DNA of 64,000 nt from Camellia lanceoleosa (Eukaryota; Streptophyta; Magnoliopsida; Ericales; Theaceae), in the NCBI GenBank assembly GCA_025200525.1, contig CM045762.1, positions 29,547,600 to 29,611,599 of the forward strand, given 5' to 3'. Under the pieces are notes generated by a model. It searched no databases, was not told the origin of the DNA, and was given only the letters and a program-made list of their open reading frames with translations. The translations under genes and the position numbers were made by a program. Below, in pieces: positions 45,501 to 56,133 of the stretch. Every line of letters begins with the position of its first letter. The first letter of the stretch is position 1.

Positions 45501-48500
45501 ATTAGTGAAACTTATTTTTTTCCTTGTGTAATTTTTCTTTCATTTAACTAGTTAACAACTTCTACTCGCCGTACATGTCCCCGTACAAAATCACACAAGA
45601 TACTCTCTCCAATGTGGTGGGCACAGGCACTCTACCTCCACAAAAGCCGCCAATTGGACAAAAATCACACATGTGGGCACTCTTCCTCCACAAACGCCAC
45701 CAAATCCCAATTTTATTAAAATGTGAAAATAAAATAAAAAATTATCCTTAATGATAATATATTTTAAAATTAGTAAAACCATAACAAATTTAATATAATG
45801 TATAAACATTGGTAAGATTGGGATTGTAATACAATTTTACATGATTTTATGATTGAAGCCTTGTTTGGGGTGTATTAATAAGTACACATTTTTTATCTTT
45901 TTATTTTTTTCTATCACATCACTTCTCTATTTTTCTGCACATCTTTTCGTAAAAAGTTAAAAAATATACTTATTTAGATCATCCCAAACCACTCCTAAGA
46001 TTATAGCAATTTTAAAAATCCTAATTGAAGAACTTTGAAAAACTCAGGGGCATTGCACCTACCTAGCTTGTCTCTAAAGGTTGCTTTGAGAAATTTGTTA
46101 AAAATTGATTTTTTGATTTTTTAAAACATTTTTTAAAAAAGCGCGTAAAAAAGTAAAAAAATAATGATATAATCTAAAATAGATTAAAAATTGACTTTTA
46201 ATTTTTTATGTTTTTTCAAAAAGAGGCCTCAATCCTTAGGCTTATTTTGAGAATTGGGTTAAAAGTTACTTCTTACCTTTTAACTCACTTCCCTATCTCA
46301 AAAAAAAAAAAAAAAGTTTTTAATTATCTTTCCTAAGCATCCATTAATGACATGTCGTTAACGAATTAATGTAGTGGGGGCACACACCTTTCGTGTGTTG
46401 CAATAATACATTGACAATACTTTGTACCTAATTTTTTATATTTAAATTTGGTTATTATTTTTTTTAATTTTTAAAATCGAATTTTGAATAAATTAAATTT
46501 TTTTTATTGTTTCAAAGAATAAAATAATGTTACGTGCATAAAATGTACAAAAAATTTATGTAGGATCCAAATTTATTTATATTAAGGCCTAGTTTAGCAT
46601 GTCCAAAAAAAGACAAAAAATTAAAAAGTTACTTAAAAAATTAAAAAGTTATCACTATTCACCAAAAAAAAAAAAATTAAAAATTAATTTTATATACAAA
46701 ATTACAATGTTTCTTAAGAAAAATTAGACAGTTGGGGTGCAATTTTAACATACTGTTGTTCGGCCCGTGGGGGCCCATCACGGGTTCCGTTTTGATAATC
46801 TGAACTGTTCAATGTGTAGAACTGATCGAGTACTCTATGTCTATGTAAAATCACATTGATTGGATATCGCTAACTACATGATCAAATCAGTTTTGTATAC
46901 AAAAAATGGATGGTGTTGTAGTTAACGATTAAAAAAAAACCAATCTGATCAGATAACTATCTATATCCGATCAACGTGATTTTTTACAGGCATATAATAC
47001 TCGACGAGTTCTACACATTGAACGGTTCAGATTATCAAAATGGGACCCGTAATGGCCCCCACGAGCCGAACAGCACCGTCTAGTGCAATGCCCGAAAAGT
47101 AGCCAATCATTTCTTAGCATCAATTCAGCTACGGAGATAGTATGGCTAGACACCTCACACTCCTAATCTTCTCTTACACATTAATTTATACAATTTTTTA
47201 ATATATATTTTTTTTCATAAAAAGTCAAAAAGTTAACCCAAGTAACCATATTTTTTTCTTCAACTTTTTAGTCTAAAAAAAATAAAAAATTACACTTATT
47301 TAGGATATTCCAAATAACCCCTAAAATAAGAACCATACTTAAAAGTTATTTTATGTCACATGACGACCAAAAATTGAAAAATTAGGGAATATGGGGACAA
47401 TTTTTTATTTTATTATTATTTTTTTAAAAATATTTATTTATAAATCTCTCTTCATCCATATTTCACTTAATCAAAAATGCTTTAGAGCTCTAATATAAGA
47501 GCACTAATAGCTCTAATGGGAAGGTGGGACCCACTCTGATATGATGTTTGTGCCTTGCTTTGTTTTTGTTTTTGTTTTTTGTTTTTTGTCTTTTTTTTTT
47601 TGTTTTGACACATCACTAGAGCTCAAATTAGAGCTCCAGATTTAGAGCTCTCTAGCATTTCCCTTCGCTATGTGAGCTCTTTTGGAAACATTAGTAAAAT
47701 GTCAATTTTTTGATTTTTCAACTTTTTTAGCTAAAAAAGTCAACTTTTTTTTATCTAAAATAACCCAATTTTTTGTTAAAAAAGTCACTAAAATAGTTAA
47801 AAATTCAACTTTTTACCAACTTTTCAAAACACCACAATGTAAAATATGAATGTTCATATCATTAAATTTGTTAAACGTTTAACAAATATTTATAAAGATA
47901 AAATTATTCATAAAATATAGAATTAAAATTTGATGTATCGAATATTTAAATAATAAAATTTATTAAAATATAAAAATATATTATAAATTAATTAAAATAT
48001 AAATATTAAAAAATAATTTTCTAATAAATCTCATTTCATCAGATGTTCCGAAGGGATAATCTGCCCCTTTTAAATAGATATAAAAATGTCAAACACAGTC
48101 GCACGTTGGAAGTACCGATAGACATCTTTTTTCTTTTTTCTTTTTTTGTCGAAAGGTACACATTTTCCTATAAAAATCGTTATTAACCGAAAAAAAACAA
48201 ACTTGGCAGGCGCAGCATAGTCAACTATGGGAAAAGAAAAATTAAAGTGTTACTTGAAAGAATATTTTATATTATTTATCAATAAATTTTTATGATATAA
48301 AAGAAGACAAAAAAAATAAATAGATCAGGACATATCCATCAATAAATTCAAAGTATTTTTATACATTTTGAATGCTTTTAATCATTTTGAAAGTGGATAG
48401 GGCTTGCTGCCACATCATTAGTGCCCTTCTTAATACTTTATTTTTAGTGTTTCCAAATATTTTTCTTTTCAATATTAGTAAATGCATTTGCTTCTATCAT

Positions 48501-51500
48501 GATAAATTTTATGTTGTCTTTTAAAATATTAATTAAAAAAAGAAAATTTTAATATACACTTCTTTTTTAGGGGTGTACCTACCATATGCACTCCTTATTA
48601 TGTCATTTTTTTCTTTAATTATGATATTATTTTAGTTATGACTTATAAAATCTTTAGTTATATTTCATGTTATGTTTATTTATGACAAATTTTTATTTTA
48701 TTTTATTTTATTTTATTTATAGTTATGATTCAAAAAATATAAAACTATGTCATTTTCTTCTTTAGCTATAGGGTACATATGGCTCACTATTTGAAGGATG
48801 TGTACCATAGTGTTTTCCATAAAAAAAAAAAGAAGTAAACTTATTGATTAGACTAATAATTAGCAAATCAGAGCATTTGACTTAATAGTTGTGTAACATC
48901 TTATATGATAAAAAAAAAAAAAGACTAATAATTATAAAATAAAAGTATTATCAATTTTAAAATTTTATTTCGTAAGTTATTTCAAAGATTTGGAGTGAAT
49001 CAAATTTGAAGAATTCAAAGTTAATAATCTCAACCATTTATTTGTAAGATTTTTCATATATATCGTTCATATTATTTACAAAAAAATTATATTGATCCGA
49101 TAATAGTAGCATATTCAATTTATCATGTTTTGTTATTCAAAAAAAAAAATATATTTATAAAAACACATTTGTTATTCATTTTTTGGGATACAAATACAAC
49201 AAATTAAACATATTATGATTATGTGATTGACTTAATTTTTGTGTGTGGATAATATATACAAAATACTTTATAAAATAAACCATTCAAATTATTAAAATAA
49301 GATCCATAATGATCCTCTACGAACTAAGACAACACTTTTCAATTCATGTTTTGGATTGAAAGAAAACCCATCCCTTATTTTAATGGAGTTGGATTCACTG
49401 TTGTGCGGCTCGTGAGAATTATTTTGGACTTTATTTTAATAATCCAAACCGTTTAATTTTTAAATAATATTAAGTAGAATATACTTGTAAAAAATCAAAT
49501 TAATCGGATATGGATAAGCCTTTCATCAACACACATTTACATTCAGTTTAATACTTATATATTTATTTTTTTTATATATACAAATGCGAGTTATGATCTT
49601 TATTTATATTATTTTATTTATAATAATATAAATAAATTCTAGGATGCTTATAATATATATTTTTTATTATGATCTTTATAACTTTAGTTATGACCTACTA
49701 TATTGTTAATTATTATATTATTTTAATTATAATTAGAAAATTATTTAGTTATATCTTAATTTTTTTATTTAATTATGACTCCTATAATAATTCCATAATA
49801 TTGAGACATGTGATTTAAGATAAGGAAAATGGTTTGGAGCCCTAATTTTCCTCCCCCTAATCCCCCTAATTTCTAATTTGGGAAACTGTTTCCTTTTTTT
49901 TTTTACTTGATATGGAAATTAGGGGAATTAGGGGGAGGGAAATTAGGGGGATATAGCAAGACCCTTAAGATGATCATAAATTAGATAAGATACCTTTGAA
50001 AGTTGGGTACATAGCGCTCTTCCCGATGCCATACTTATTCTCGGTATTATTACTTGTCTTCGTTTCGATCTCCATTTTTACCTCTCAACAATGATTCATC
50101 CCACTAAAAACACCACCACTAATAGCACTAATGCATTAAAAAAGTAAAAAAAAAAAAAAAAAATACAATTCCAAGACCAAAACATCACATCATTACTGGC
50201 GGGACCCACTGCCACCTAATTAGTGGGAGCACTAATTAGTGCTCCCAAGCATTTTTCTTTTACCTCTGTTTGGCTTCTTGGAAAATGAACTGAAAAGGAA
50301 AAAAAAAAAAAAAAGTGAAATTCCTTGAATAACGTAAAAATGTTTGAAAACATAAAAACGATCTCACCTATAAGTCTGAGGATTCTAAGAAGATGCAGTT
50401 AGCTAGTTATAATATATATATATTTTTTTTGGGGATAAATAGTTGGTTATGAATTTTAATTTGTCTTGTTTAATAGTTTTATGCACGCATGGTGTTTGTT
50501 GTTTTGCTTTTGTGTTCTATTTTACTGTTGAAAGTTCCTGATATTAGATTTAAAATTTTACCTGCCGTTTATTGGGAAATCATGAACCTTGTTTTAAATT
50601 TGTTGTGATTCAAATCGGATTTGTTTTCAATTTTCGAAGAATATATTGCAATTTTTTTTTTTTTAGCCCTGTGCATATAGAAATCTGAAAATTGGAAAAC
50701 TTTATTCATATAAAAACTTGGTAAGAATGATGTGTTCAATGGTGTTTTGTTTTGAAGTAAAAGGTACACAATGAGCCAATGAATTTTTTGTTTGTATAAT
50801 GTATATAGCATTACTCCTGAAAATTGAAGCACAGACATTTTCTCAATTGAACAGATATGAAGGTCTTGGGATGGCAATTAGATCATTTAATTTTTTTTTT
50901 CTTTATTTCATTTTGCCATTTGGTTTTATAGAAACCTTTCAAGTGGTGATATTTAGCATGGCCAAATTGAGATGTTTACTAAATGAAAATTTATTTAAAT
51001 TGTGTTTTATTCTTCTTTTTATTTTTCAACTTGTTTGTGGAAAGTATGATATTTTTTTTGGGTGACAGAACTTACAATTTTAAAGTCTTTCGAGCTGTCA
51101 ATTGGTAATTATATTGATTTGGTTGCAAATAATTGCTTCAGTTCTCTTGTTAACAATTGTTTAAGCTAAGAGATACAGGATTTAGAAAATTACTAATGGT
51201 AATTGTGGATCTCCTCTTCAATGTATGAATACATATATGTTCATTTTTAACCTAATAATTCTTCAAAATTTAAGTTCAATTGATCTTGATTAGGAGTTTA
51301 TCGCTTCAAACTTAACTTTGTATTTTTTGTCTAATCATGCCATTATTCTCCTTGTCATGGATTTAATAAGAAGGCAATGTTATATTTGGTGCATACACAA
51401 CGAAAAACAATTTAATTTAGATTTTATTGATTTTTTTGTTGATTGCAAATAAATGTGGTTTTAGGAACAACTGTCTTCTTTAATATCTTGTTTGAGTCTT

Positions 51501-54500
51501 ACCCAAAACCTTTTTCGTACTTTTTCTTCATATGTATAACTTATTCATTTGCCTTGTATAATGTATTTCAATATCTCAATTTAGTTGAGGAAGTTTTATG
51601 ATTCTCTCCAATTTAGAAAATTTGGCCTTTGGGTAAACTTTTTGTAACTAATTTTCTTTTGATGGATGAAATAAAGCCAAGCATTAGAATACAAGAGGTT
51701 TCAATTAGCTAATAAAGCTAGTTTGTGAACTTTAAATTAGTTATGTGGCATGAGAATACCGTGGAAGGGAAAATCTAGGTCGAGGATTCAGGGAGTAGAT
51801 GATGTTGATGACTATGTTAGATATACAGTCGGTGAATCTTTTACAAATGGCGAGCCTTATTATGTTCTACTGGTATGGAATCACACACAATACGGGATTA
51901 TAAAACATGAATGCATAATTGCATGTTTTTCCCCCTGAGATGCCAGAGGGAGTAATCAATCTATGAGTATTCAAAGAGGAAACTTTCTGGAGCATTAAGT
52001 TTGACTTCTTGGTTTTTCCATGAATCGTTTATCAATGTCTTGCATGTCGTCTCCAAATTAAAAATGAAGAAAAAATGTCAAGCGTGCGCATAGTCTTCAT
52101 GTCCAATGTTTCCACAGGCTGATTGTAGTTTGGACTGACCAGTTGATTATGCAATGTCAAGTAAAGTTCATGTTTTCAGTAAGGCCTGCATTGAATTGTG
52201 TCTTTTCTGCTTCAAAGTTTCTTTGATTAAATCCAATATACATTATATGCTTTGTGATTGGTCTCTATAATGCTTCCATTCTAATCCATTGTTTTTCTAC
52301 AGTATCTGGACTCTCTGGAACTACAGAAACAGCTCAAAGTCAGGTCTCAGTTGGAATGGGCTTGCTAGCTGGGTCTACAGTCATGCTCCTAACTGTAATA
52401 TGGGGAACTTGTGTTATTGTCGGCAAGTGTGACCTGCACGATTCAATTGCAATAGATGGAAAAGATACAAAGAAATTTAACTTAACTAGTATGTCCATGG
52501 AATTTCTTACTCATTTTTACTTTTCCTATGCACGAAAATCATGTATTGTTTGAAGAAAAACTACTATTTTTTACTTCGAATTGCTTCTCTCTCTCTCTCT
52601 CTCTCTCTAGGTAGCCAAAAACACATGGGTGATGTTGGCATGCCTAAAGTGAAGTTATGGTGCATGAATACATAAATTATGATTTTTTTGATATCATCAT
52701 CATACTTGTTGTTTTCCACTTATCCAAAAAATAAATAAATTTTTGTGCTTCTAGCTGTTTGCTTTTTATTTTGATTTTATTTAGGCGACAGTTTACAGTT
52801 GGATGCCATAATCGTAGTGCTTTCTATTGTGATAAGAGTATCACTGATAATCAAATGCATGTTTAACTTCGTACGCCTCATTGACTTGTTTATTTTCTTG
52901 GATTGTTGCCGTCCCAATTAGAAAATATTTAAGTATAGAATGTTTGACCAATGATTATTGATGGATTACATAATCCACATAAGTTACTCTCATCTTTGCA
53001 GGTTCTGGTGTCACTACTGACATCTGGACTAGCTATGCTGCAAGGATCATGGCTATATCTGTAATACCATTTCTTGTTGTCCAGATACCACAAATTATGA
53101 ATTCAACTTCAGGAAGACATTTGGCAGTCTTGATTGCACTTATTGTCTCTGTCTGTATGCTGATTTCATATTGTCTTTATCAGGTAAAATATAGTTTCTA
53201 TGCAGCATTGCCCCATGCAATATGCTTAATATTTTTGTTCATTTATTTATTTTGTCATGAATAAATTGAAACAATACAAGGATACAAAAAAGTTAGGTTA
53301 CGGCATTTATTTGTTCAACTCATGTCTAAAAAAGTTTTGAAACATAACTATTGCAAGTATGTTTAACTTTATTGTGTACATATATCATGAACAAATTTGA
53401 ACAATACAAGAATACAACAGCACTAGATAATGTAAACATGTTATAGCTATTACATGGACTCGGAAATGTGTATCGGGTGTGAACTGGTCCAGTTGAGGAG
53501 AAGCCATTTCCTTATTTCATTACTATCAAATTCAAGTTTTTTCTTCTCCAAACATTGTTTAAAATTTAGAAGAAGATCTAAGTACCTAATTCGGGTAGGG
53601 TGATGGATACATATTTCATACCCTTATCCTTGTCATAACGTGAATCCAACAAGGAGAATTGAAGAGTCACATGTAACGCCGCCTTCCATACTTCATCAAG
53701 AAAATGTAATGTTGGGTAATGCTAATGCCTCGTTTTTTGCCTCTTCATTGTCTTGGTTGCGAGCAAAACCTCTTGTTAATTAAGTCATCGAAAAGTGTAT
53801 AGGTTACATTTGGTGTTTTAATTTCCCTGCTTTCCTCTTCCGAAAAAGTGGAAACCTTGTTATCAGAGGCCATATTATCTCACCTGTCACCTGAACTTTA
53901 ATTGACAAGGTATGGTGAACTCTTATTTGTTGTGCTGAATAGTGGGTTCCATCCCTGCTTGTAGTTAGCTGGTTAAATTTCTTCCCTGTTAATTGAATTG
54001 TTAGGGTTTTCCCTATCTGTGCTTAACTTTCCTTCTCTATATATAGGTTTTTCAGCCATGGATCCAGAGGAGAAGACTTGCTTATGCAAAGCATAAGCAT
54101 CTAATATCAGGATTTCTGAAATATCTAAAGATGCATGCACTGGGAAAGTTCATCAAGGACAATGGCGAGCTTAATACTGAAATTGTAGAAAAGTTGGTTT
54201 TCTTTTATACTTCCCACTGAAGATTCTGATTGCAGCCTCACAAATTTTAGACTTGGACTCGCATATTGTCTGACTCTTAAATGGATTTTTGGCAGGCTAT
54301 TTCGCACAATTGACGGGGATAACGATGAATTTATTTCAGAACCTGAATTGAAAGCTTTGATTGTAGGAATGCGGCTTGATGAGATTAACTTTGATCAGGA
54401 TGATGCTGTGAGGAAAGTGATGAACGATTTTGATACTTCTAATGATTATAAAATTGATTTGCGCGAGTTCATCAATGGAATCTCAAAATGGCTTGATGAG

Positions 54501-56015
54501 GCGAAGCAGGCTGGAGCTCCTCGTGAGGCTGGTACTGCCACGATGAAATATCTTGATGACTTCCACAAGGTATCTCGTGCCATGTTGAATTTCTCTAGCT
54601 TTTAGTACTGCTCTCAGATTATGATATCATTAATGTTCATGCATTTACAGCAAACAAAGAGAGAACACTATCTTTTAGGGGATCAAAGCGGGGATCAAAG
54701 TGTGGATCAAAGTGACGAAGTCTTAGAGGGTGTTGAAAATCCCAAGTGGACCTCTCTTAAAGCTGTGTTGATGTTGGTAGTGGGGACTGTCATCGCAGCT
54801 GCATTTGCTGATCCTTTGGTAGATGCTGTTGATAATTTCTCCGATGCCACAAGCATTCCATCTTTCTTCATCTCATTTATTGCGCTGCCTTTGGCTACCA
54901 ACTCTAGTGAGGCGGTATCGGCTATTATCTTTGCTAGCCGGAAAAGGATGAGATCAACCTCATTAACATTTTCCGAGGTTTGTTTTCCCTTTTTTATTTG
55001 TGTTCCATCAATGGTAGCAGTACATAAGGGGAAGGGTATTCCATTGAATACTCTGACTATGTTTTTATTTGTGTGTATATATGTAATAGCCTACTCCATA
55101 GAATTTGAACACCCAAGTTTACATATTTTGAATATCTATACCAAAAATCTTAAGCAACGAACTCACCCACTTCAAACTTTGCACACCCACCCACAACATA
55201 CTCACAATCTCTTTTAATTCTGGATGTAATACCCCCATCAGAAACACTACGTATCTAGAAAAAGTGTCTAGAAAGTGAAGTAAATGAAATAAATTTGAAG
55301 TTGGGTGGTGTGGGACACATCCAAATTGCACCCAGTCTATACACTTCATGTTCTTAGTTCTTTTTTTGATAAAGTAGTAACAGTTTACCCTCATATGAAA
55401 ACCAAAAAAGCTACTTTCATACAAAAGAAAAAGAAAAAGATAATACCCGAAAGATAGCTCATTTAGTAAATGTGGCTGATGTTGAATTAAGATATTGAAA
55501 TTGAGAAAAACTGCTTTCAAGCTCCATCAAAAACTAGGTAGAAGCCGTGTGACTCTTCGAAAACAATTGAGAACTCCATATTTTTAGTATTTGTTTTAGA
55601 TTGAAACAATTGTATAAATAAATCTTAATTGTTTTGTGTTTTTGATTTAAGAGTTTAAATTAGATGATTTATTGGAAGTGAATGATAGATATATAGATAA
55701 AAATGAATTATTTTTTGTAAATTGAAGTTGTTGAGTACCGTGACCTCTGAGTTTTTTCTGTTGCAGTTATATGGGGCAGTAACCATGAACAACGTCCTTT
55801 GCTTGTCGGTTTTCTTAGCTTTGGTTTATGTCCGAGGATTGACGTGGGACTTCTCAGCGGAAGTTCTGGTTATTCTAGTTGTTTGCCTCGTGATGGGTGC
55901 ATTTGCTAGCTTCCGAACCACCTTCCCTCTTTGGACAGCTTTAGTGGCGTTCTTCCTCTATCCGTTCTCCCTGGCACTCGTGTATGTTCTTGACTATGTT
56001 CTTGGCTGGTCGTAG
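42152..56015 (+). CDS. NCL: NCL-type Na+/Ca2+ exchanger-like protein with EF-hands (7 exons)
   Basis: Joined exons 42152-42560, 52303-52488, 53002-53183, 54047-54192, 54296-54569, 54651-54977 and 55767-56015 give 590 residues in one frame with GT-AG introns. Arabidopsis NCL is of nearly the same length. A hydrophobic N-terminus (LSLLLLLSATAYG) looks like a signal peptide. Two cation-exchanger alpha repeats are visible: LPILGALPDAMLILVSGLSG (about 123-142) and ALPLATNSSEAVSAI (about 477-491), each among membrane segments. Between them are two EF-hand loops (314-325 and 354-365). The family moves Ca2+ against Na+ or H+ and is linked to salt and calcium responses; reports on its membrane differ. 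Intron 1 is 9.7 kb and full of MITEs. I infer the exon 1-exon 2 junction from phase and homology. Confidence 0.85.
42750..43162. mobile_element. Harbinger-type MITE in NCL intron 1, 413 bp
   Basis: Ends GGCCCCGTTTGTTTTCAGAGG and, inverted, GGCCCCCGTTTGTTTCGGAG; AAA on both sides may be the 3-bp duplication. It is the uninterrupted relative of the element at 15575-16570. Confidence 0.75.
43163..44194. other. Intron 1 sequence, no further gene feature
   Basis: AT-rich; at 43240-43440 the repeated motif GTCACTAATTATTAGTTTTAGCGAC suggests a relic of a transposon with GCGAC repeats. No splice-supported exon seen. Confidence 0.45.
44203..44547. mobile_element. 345-bp hAT-like MITE, copy 2 (NCL intron 1)
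   Basis: Ends AGGTAAATTATAAATATA and, inverted, AGAATAAATTACAAATATA. Flanks AAGTTTTA (44195-44202) and AAGTTGTA (44548-44555) match at 7 of 8. Same interior as copies 1 and 3. Confidence 0.75.
44556..46743. other. Intron 1 sequence with small MITE remnants
   Basis: Contains a GAGCTC-type short MITE (about 44570-44715, with AAACATTACATCACATGGGG), GGCCTAGTTTGG-type remnants at 45855-46010 and 46583-46690, and a direct repeat CACATGTGGGCACTC/GGTGGGCACAGGCACTC with CCTCCACAAA (45613-45700). No exon seen. Confidence 0.45.
46744..47082. mobile_element. MULE-type fold-back MITE in NCL intron 1
   Basis: Arms of about 110 bp: ACTGTTGTTCGGCCCGTGGG...AATCTGAACTGTTCAATGTG and, inverted, GTGCTGTTCGGCTCGTGGG...AATCTGAACCGTTCAATGTG. 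GTGCAAT occurs on both sides (46737-46743, 47083-47089) within a possible 9-bp duplication. Confidence 0.7.
47090..49212. other. Intron 1 sequence with MITE remnants
   Basis: Includes a GAGCTCTAA short MITE (about 47480-47660, with GGTGGGACCCACTC), a partial relative of the 40054 element at 47830-48050, a GGTACACA-type repeat at 48545-48820 (ends GTGTACCTACCATATGCAC and, inverted, ACTATGGTACACATCC), and a TTTTA pentamer run near 48690. No coding seen. Confidence 0.45.
49213..50013. repeat. Duplicated block, counterpart of 61574-62396
   Basis: TTATGATTATGTGATTGAC through TATTTTGGACTTTATT (49213-49504) matches 61574-61862. The ATTATGATCTTTATAACTTT segment through GAAAGTTGGGTACA (about 49655-50011) matches 62205-62395. 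Intervening parts differ by insertions, for example the CCCCCTAATT short MITE at 49830-49960. The block lies directly before an exon-1 relic here and 0.4 kb before a broken exon 1 in the other copy. Confidence 0.7.
50014..50043 (+). pseudogene. 30-bp relic of a second NCL exon 1, with its donor site
   Basis: GCGCTCTTCCCGATGCCATA followed by CTTATTCTCG and GTATTATTAC matches the last 30 bases of exon 1 (42531-42560) with three changes. It keeps the GT donor. After the junction, GTTTGGCTTCTTGGAAAATG (50270-50289) matches GTTTGGTTGCCTGGAAAATG of intron 1 (42617-42636). The rest of the exon is deleted. Two of the three changes are shared with the broken copy at 62792. Confidence 0.75.
50044..52302. 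other. Remainder of NCL intron 1
   Basis: A short MITE (about 50109-50260, inner CCAAGACCAAAACATCACAT and ATTAGTGGGAGCACTAATTAGTGC) interrupts sequence homologous to the start of intron 1. From about 50300 the DNA is typical U-rich plant intron ending TTGTTTTTCTACAG before exon 2. Confidence 0.6.
52303..52488 (+). CDS. NCL: NCL exon 2 (residues 137-198)
   Basis: Acceptor TTTTTCTACAG; codes VSGLSGTTETAQSQVSVGMG, a membrane segment (STVMLLTVIWGTCVIVG) and KCDLHDSIAIDGKDTKKFNL. Donor A-GTATGTCC, phase 1 at both ends. Confidence 0.85.
52585..52610. repeat. (CT)n microsatellite in NCL intron 2
   Basis: About 13 CT units just downstream of exon 2; likely length-variable. Confidence 0.9.
53002..53183 (+). 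CDS. NCL: NCL exon 3 (residues 199-259)
   Basis: Acceptor CATCTTTGCAG; codes SSGVTTDIWTSYAARIM, then two hydrophobic stretches (AISVIPFLVVQIPQI and LAVLIALIVSVCMLISYCLY). Donor CAG-GTAAAA, phase 0. Confidence 0.85.
54047..54192 (+). CDS. NCL: NCL exon 4 (residues 260-308)
   Basis: Acceptor TATATATAG; codes the cytosolic linker start VFQPWIQRRRLAYAKHKHLI and KMHALGKFIKDNGELNTEIV. Donor GAAAA-GTTGGT, phase 2. Confidence 0.8.
54296..54569 (+). CDS. NCL: NCL exon 5: two EF-hands (residues 308-399)
   Basis: Acceptor TTTTTGGCAG. The first loop DGDNDEFISEPE has acidic residues at 1, 3, 5 and 12 but Glu in place of the conserved Gly at 6. The second loop DTSNDYKIDLRE has Ser at 3 and Tyr at 6. The usual hydrophobic residue at 8 (Ile) is kept in both. 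The loops probably sense or regulate by calcium, but the missing glycines may weaken binding. Donor AAG-GTATCT, phase 0. Confidence 0.85.
54651..54977 (+). CDS. NCL: NCL exon 6: alpha-2 repeat (residues 400-508)
   Basis: Acceptor GCATTTACAG; codes QTKREHYLLGDQS, a DQS triplication, VLEGVENPKWTSLKAVL, two membrane segments and the alpha-2 motif ALPLATNSSEAVSAI with the family's acidic and Asn residues. Donor GAG-GTTTGT, phase 0. Confidence 0.85.
54678..54713 (+). repeat. 12-bp in-frame triplication in NCL exon 6
   Basis: GGGGATCAAAGC, GGGGATCAAAGT and GTGGATCAAAGT in a row code GDQS-GDQS-VDQS. The Arabidopsis homologue, as I recall it, has a single DQS here. Confidence 0.8.
55767..56015 (+). 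CDS. NCL: NCL exon 7 (residues 509-590)
   Basis: Acceptor TTTTCTGTTGCAG; codes LYGAVTMNNVLCLSVFLALV, RGLTWDFSAEVLVIL, FRTTFPLWTALVAFFLYPFS and ends VLDYVLGWS with TAG. The C-terminal membrane segments are those of the family. Confidence 0.85.
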   Translation, partial: LYGAVTMNNVLCLSVFLALVYVRGLTWDFSAEVLVILVVCLVMGAFASFRTTFPLWTALVAFFLYPFSLALVYVLDYVLGWS

Positions 56016-56091
56016 AGAGATTCATAGAGGTTGGTACTTTCTAGCGATTGACTGATCAATCGTGGTTTCTTACCTTTTAAACTTAACTGGT

Positions 56092-56133
<42 letters not shown>

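Noticed and set aside
56093..56133. T run as the tail of a retroposed insertion
   Set aside because: No flanking direct repeat or insert body is visible beside it.
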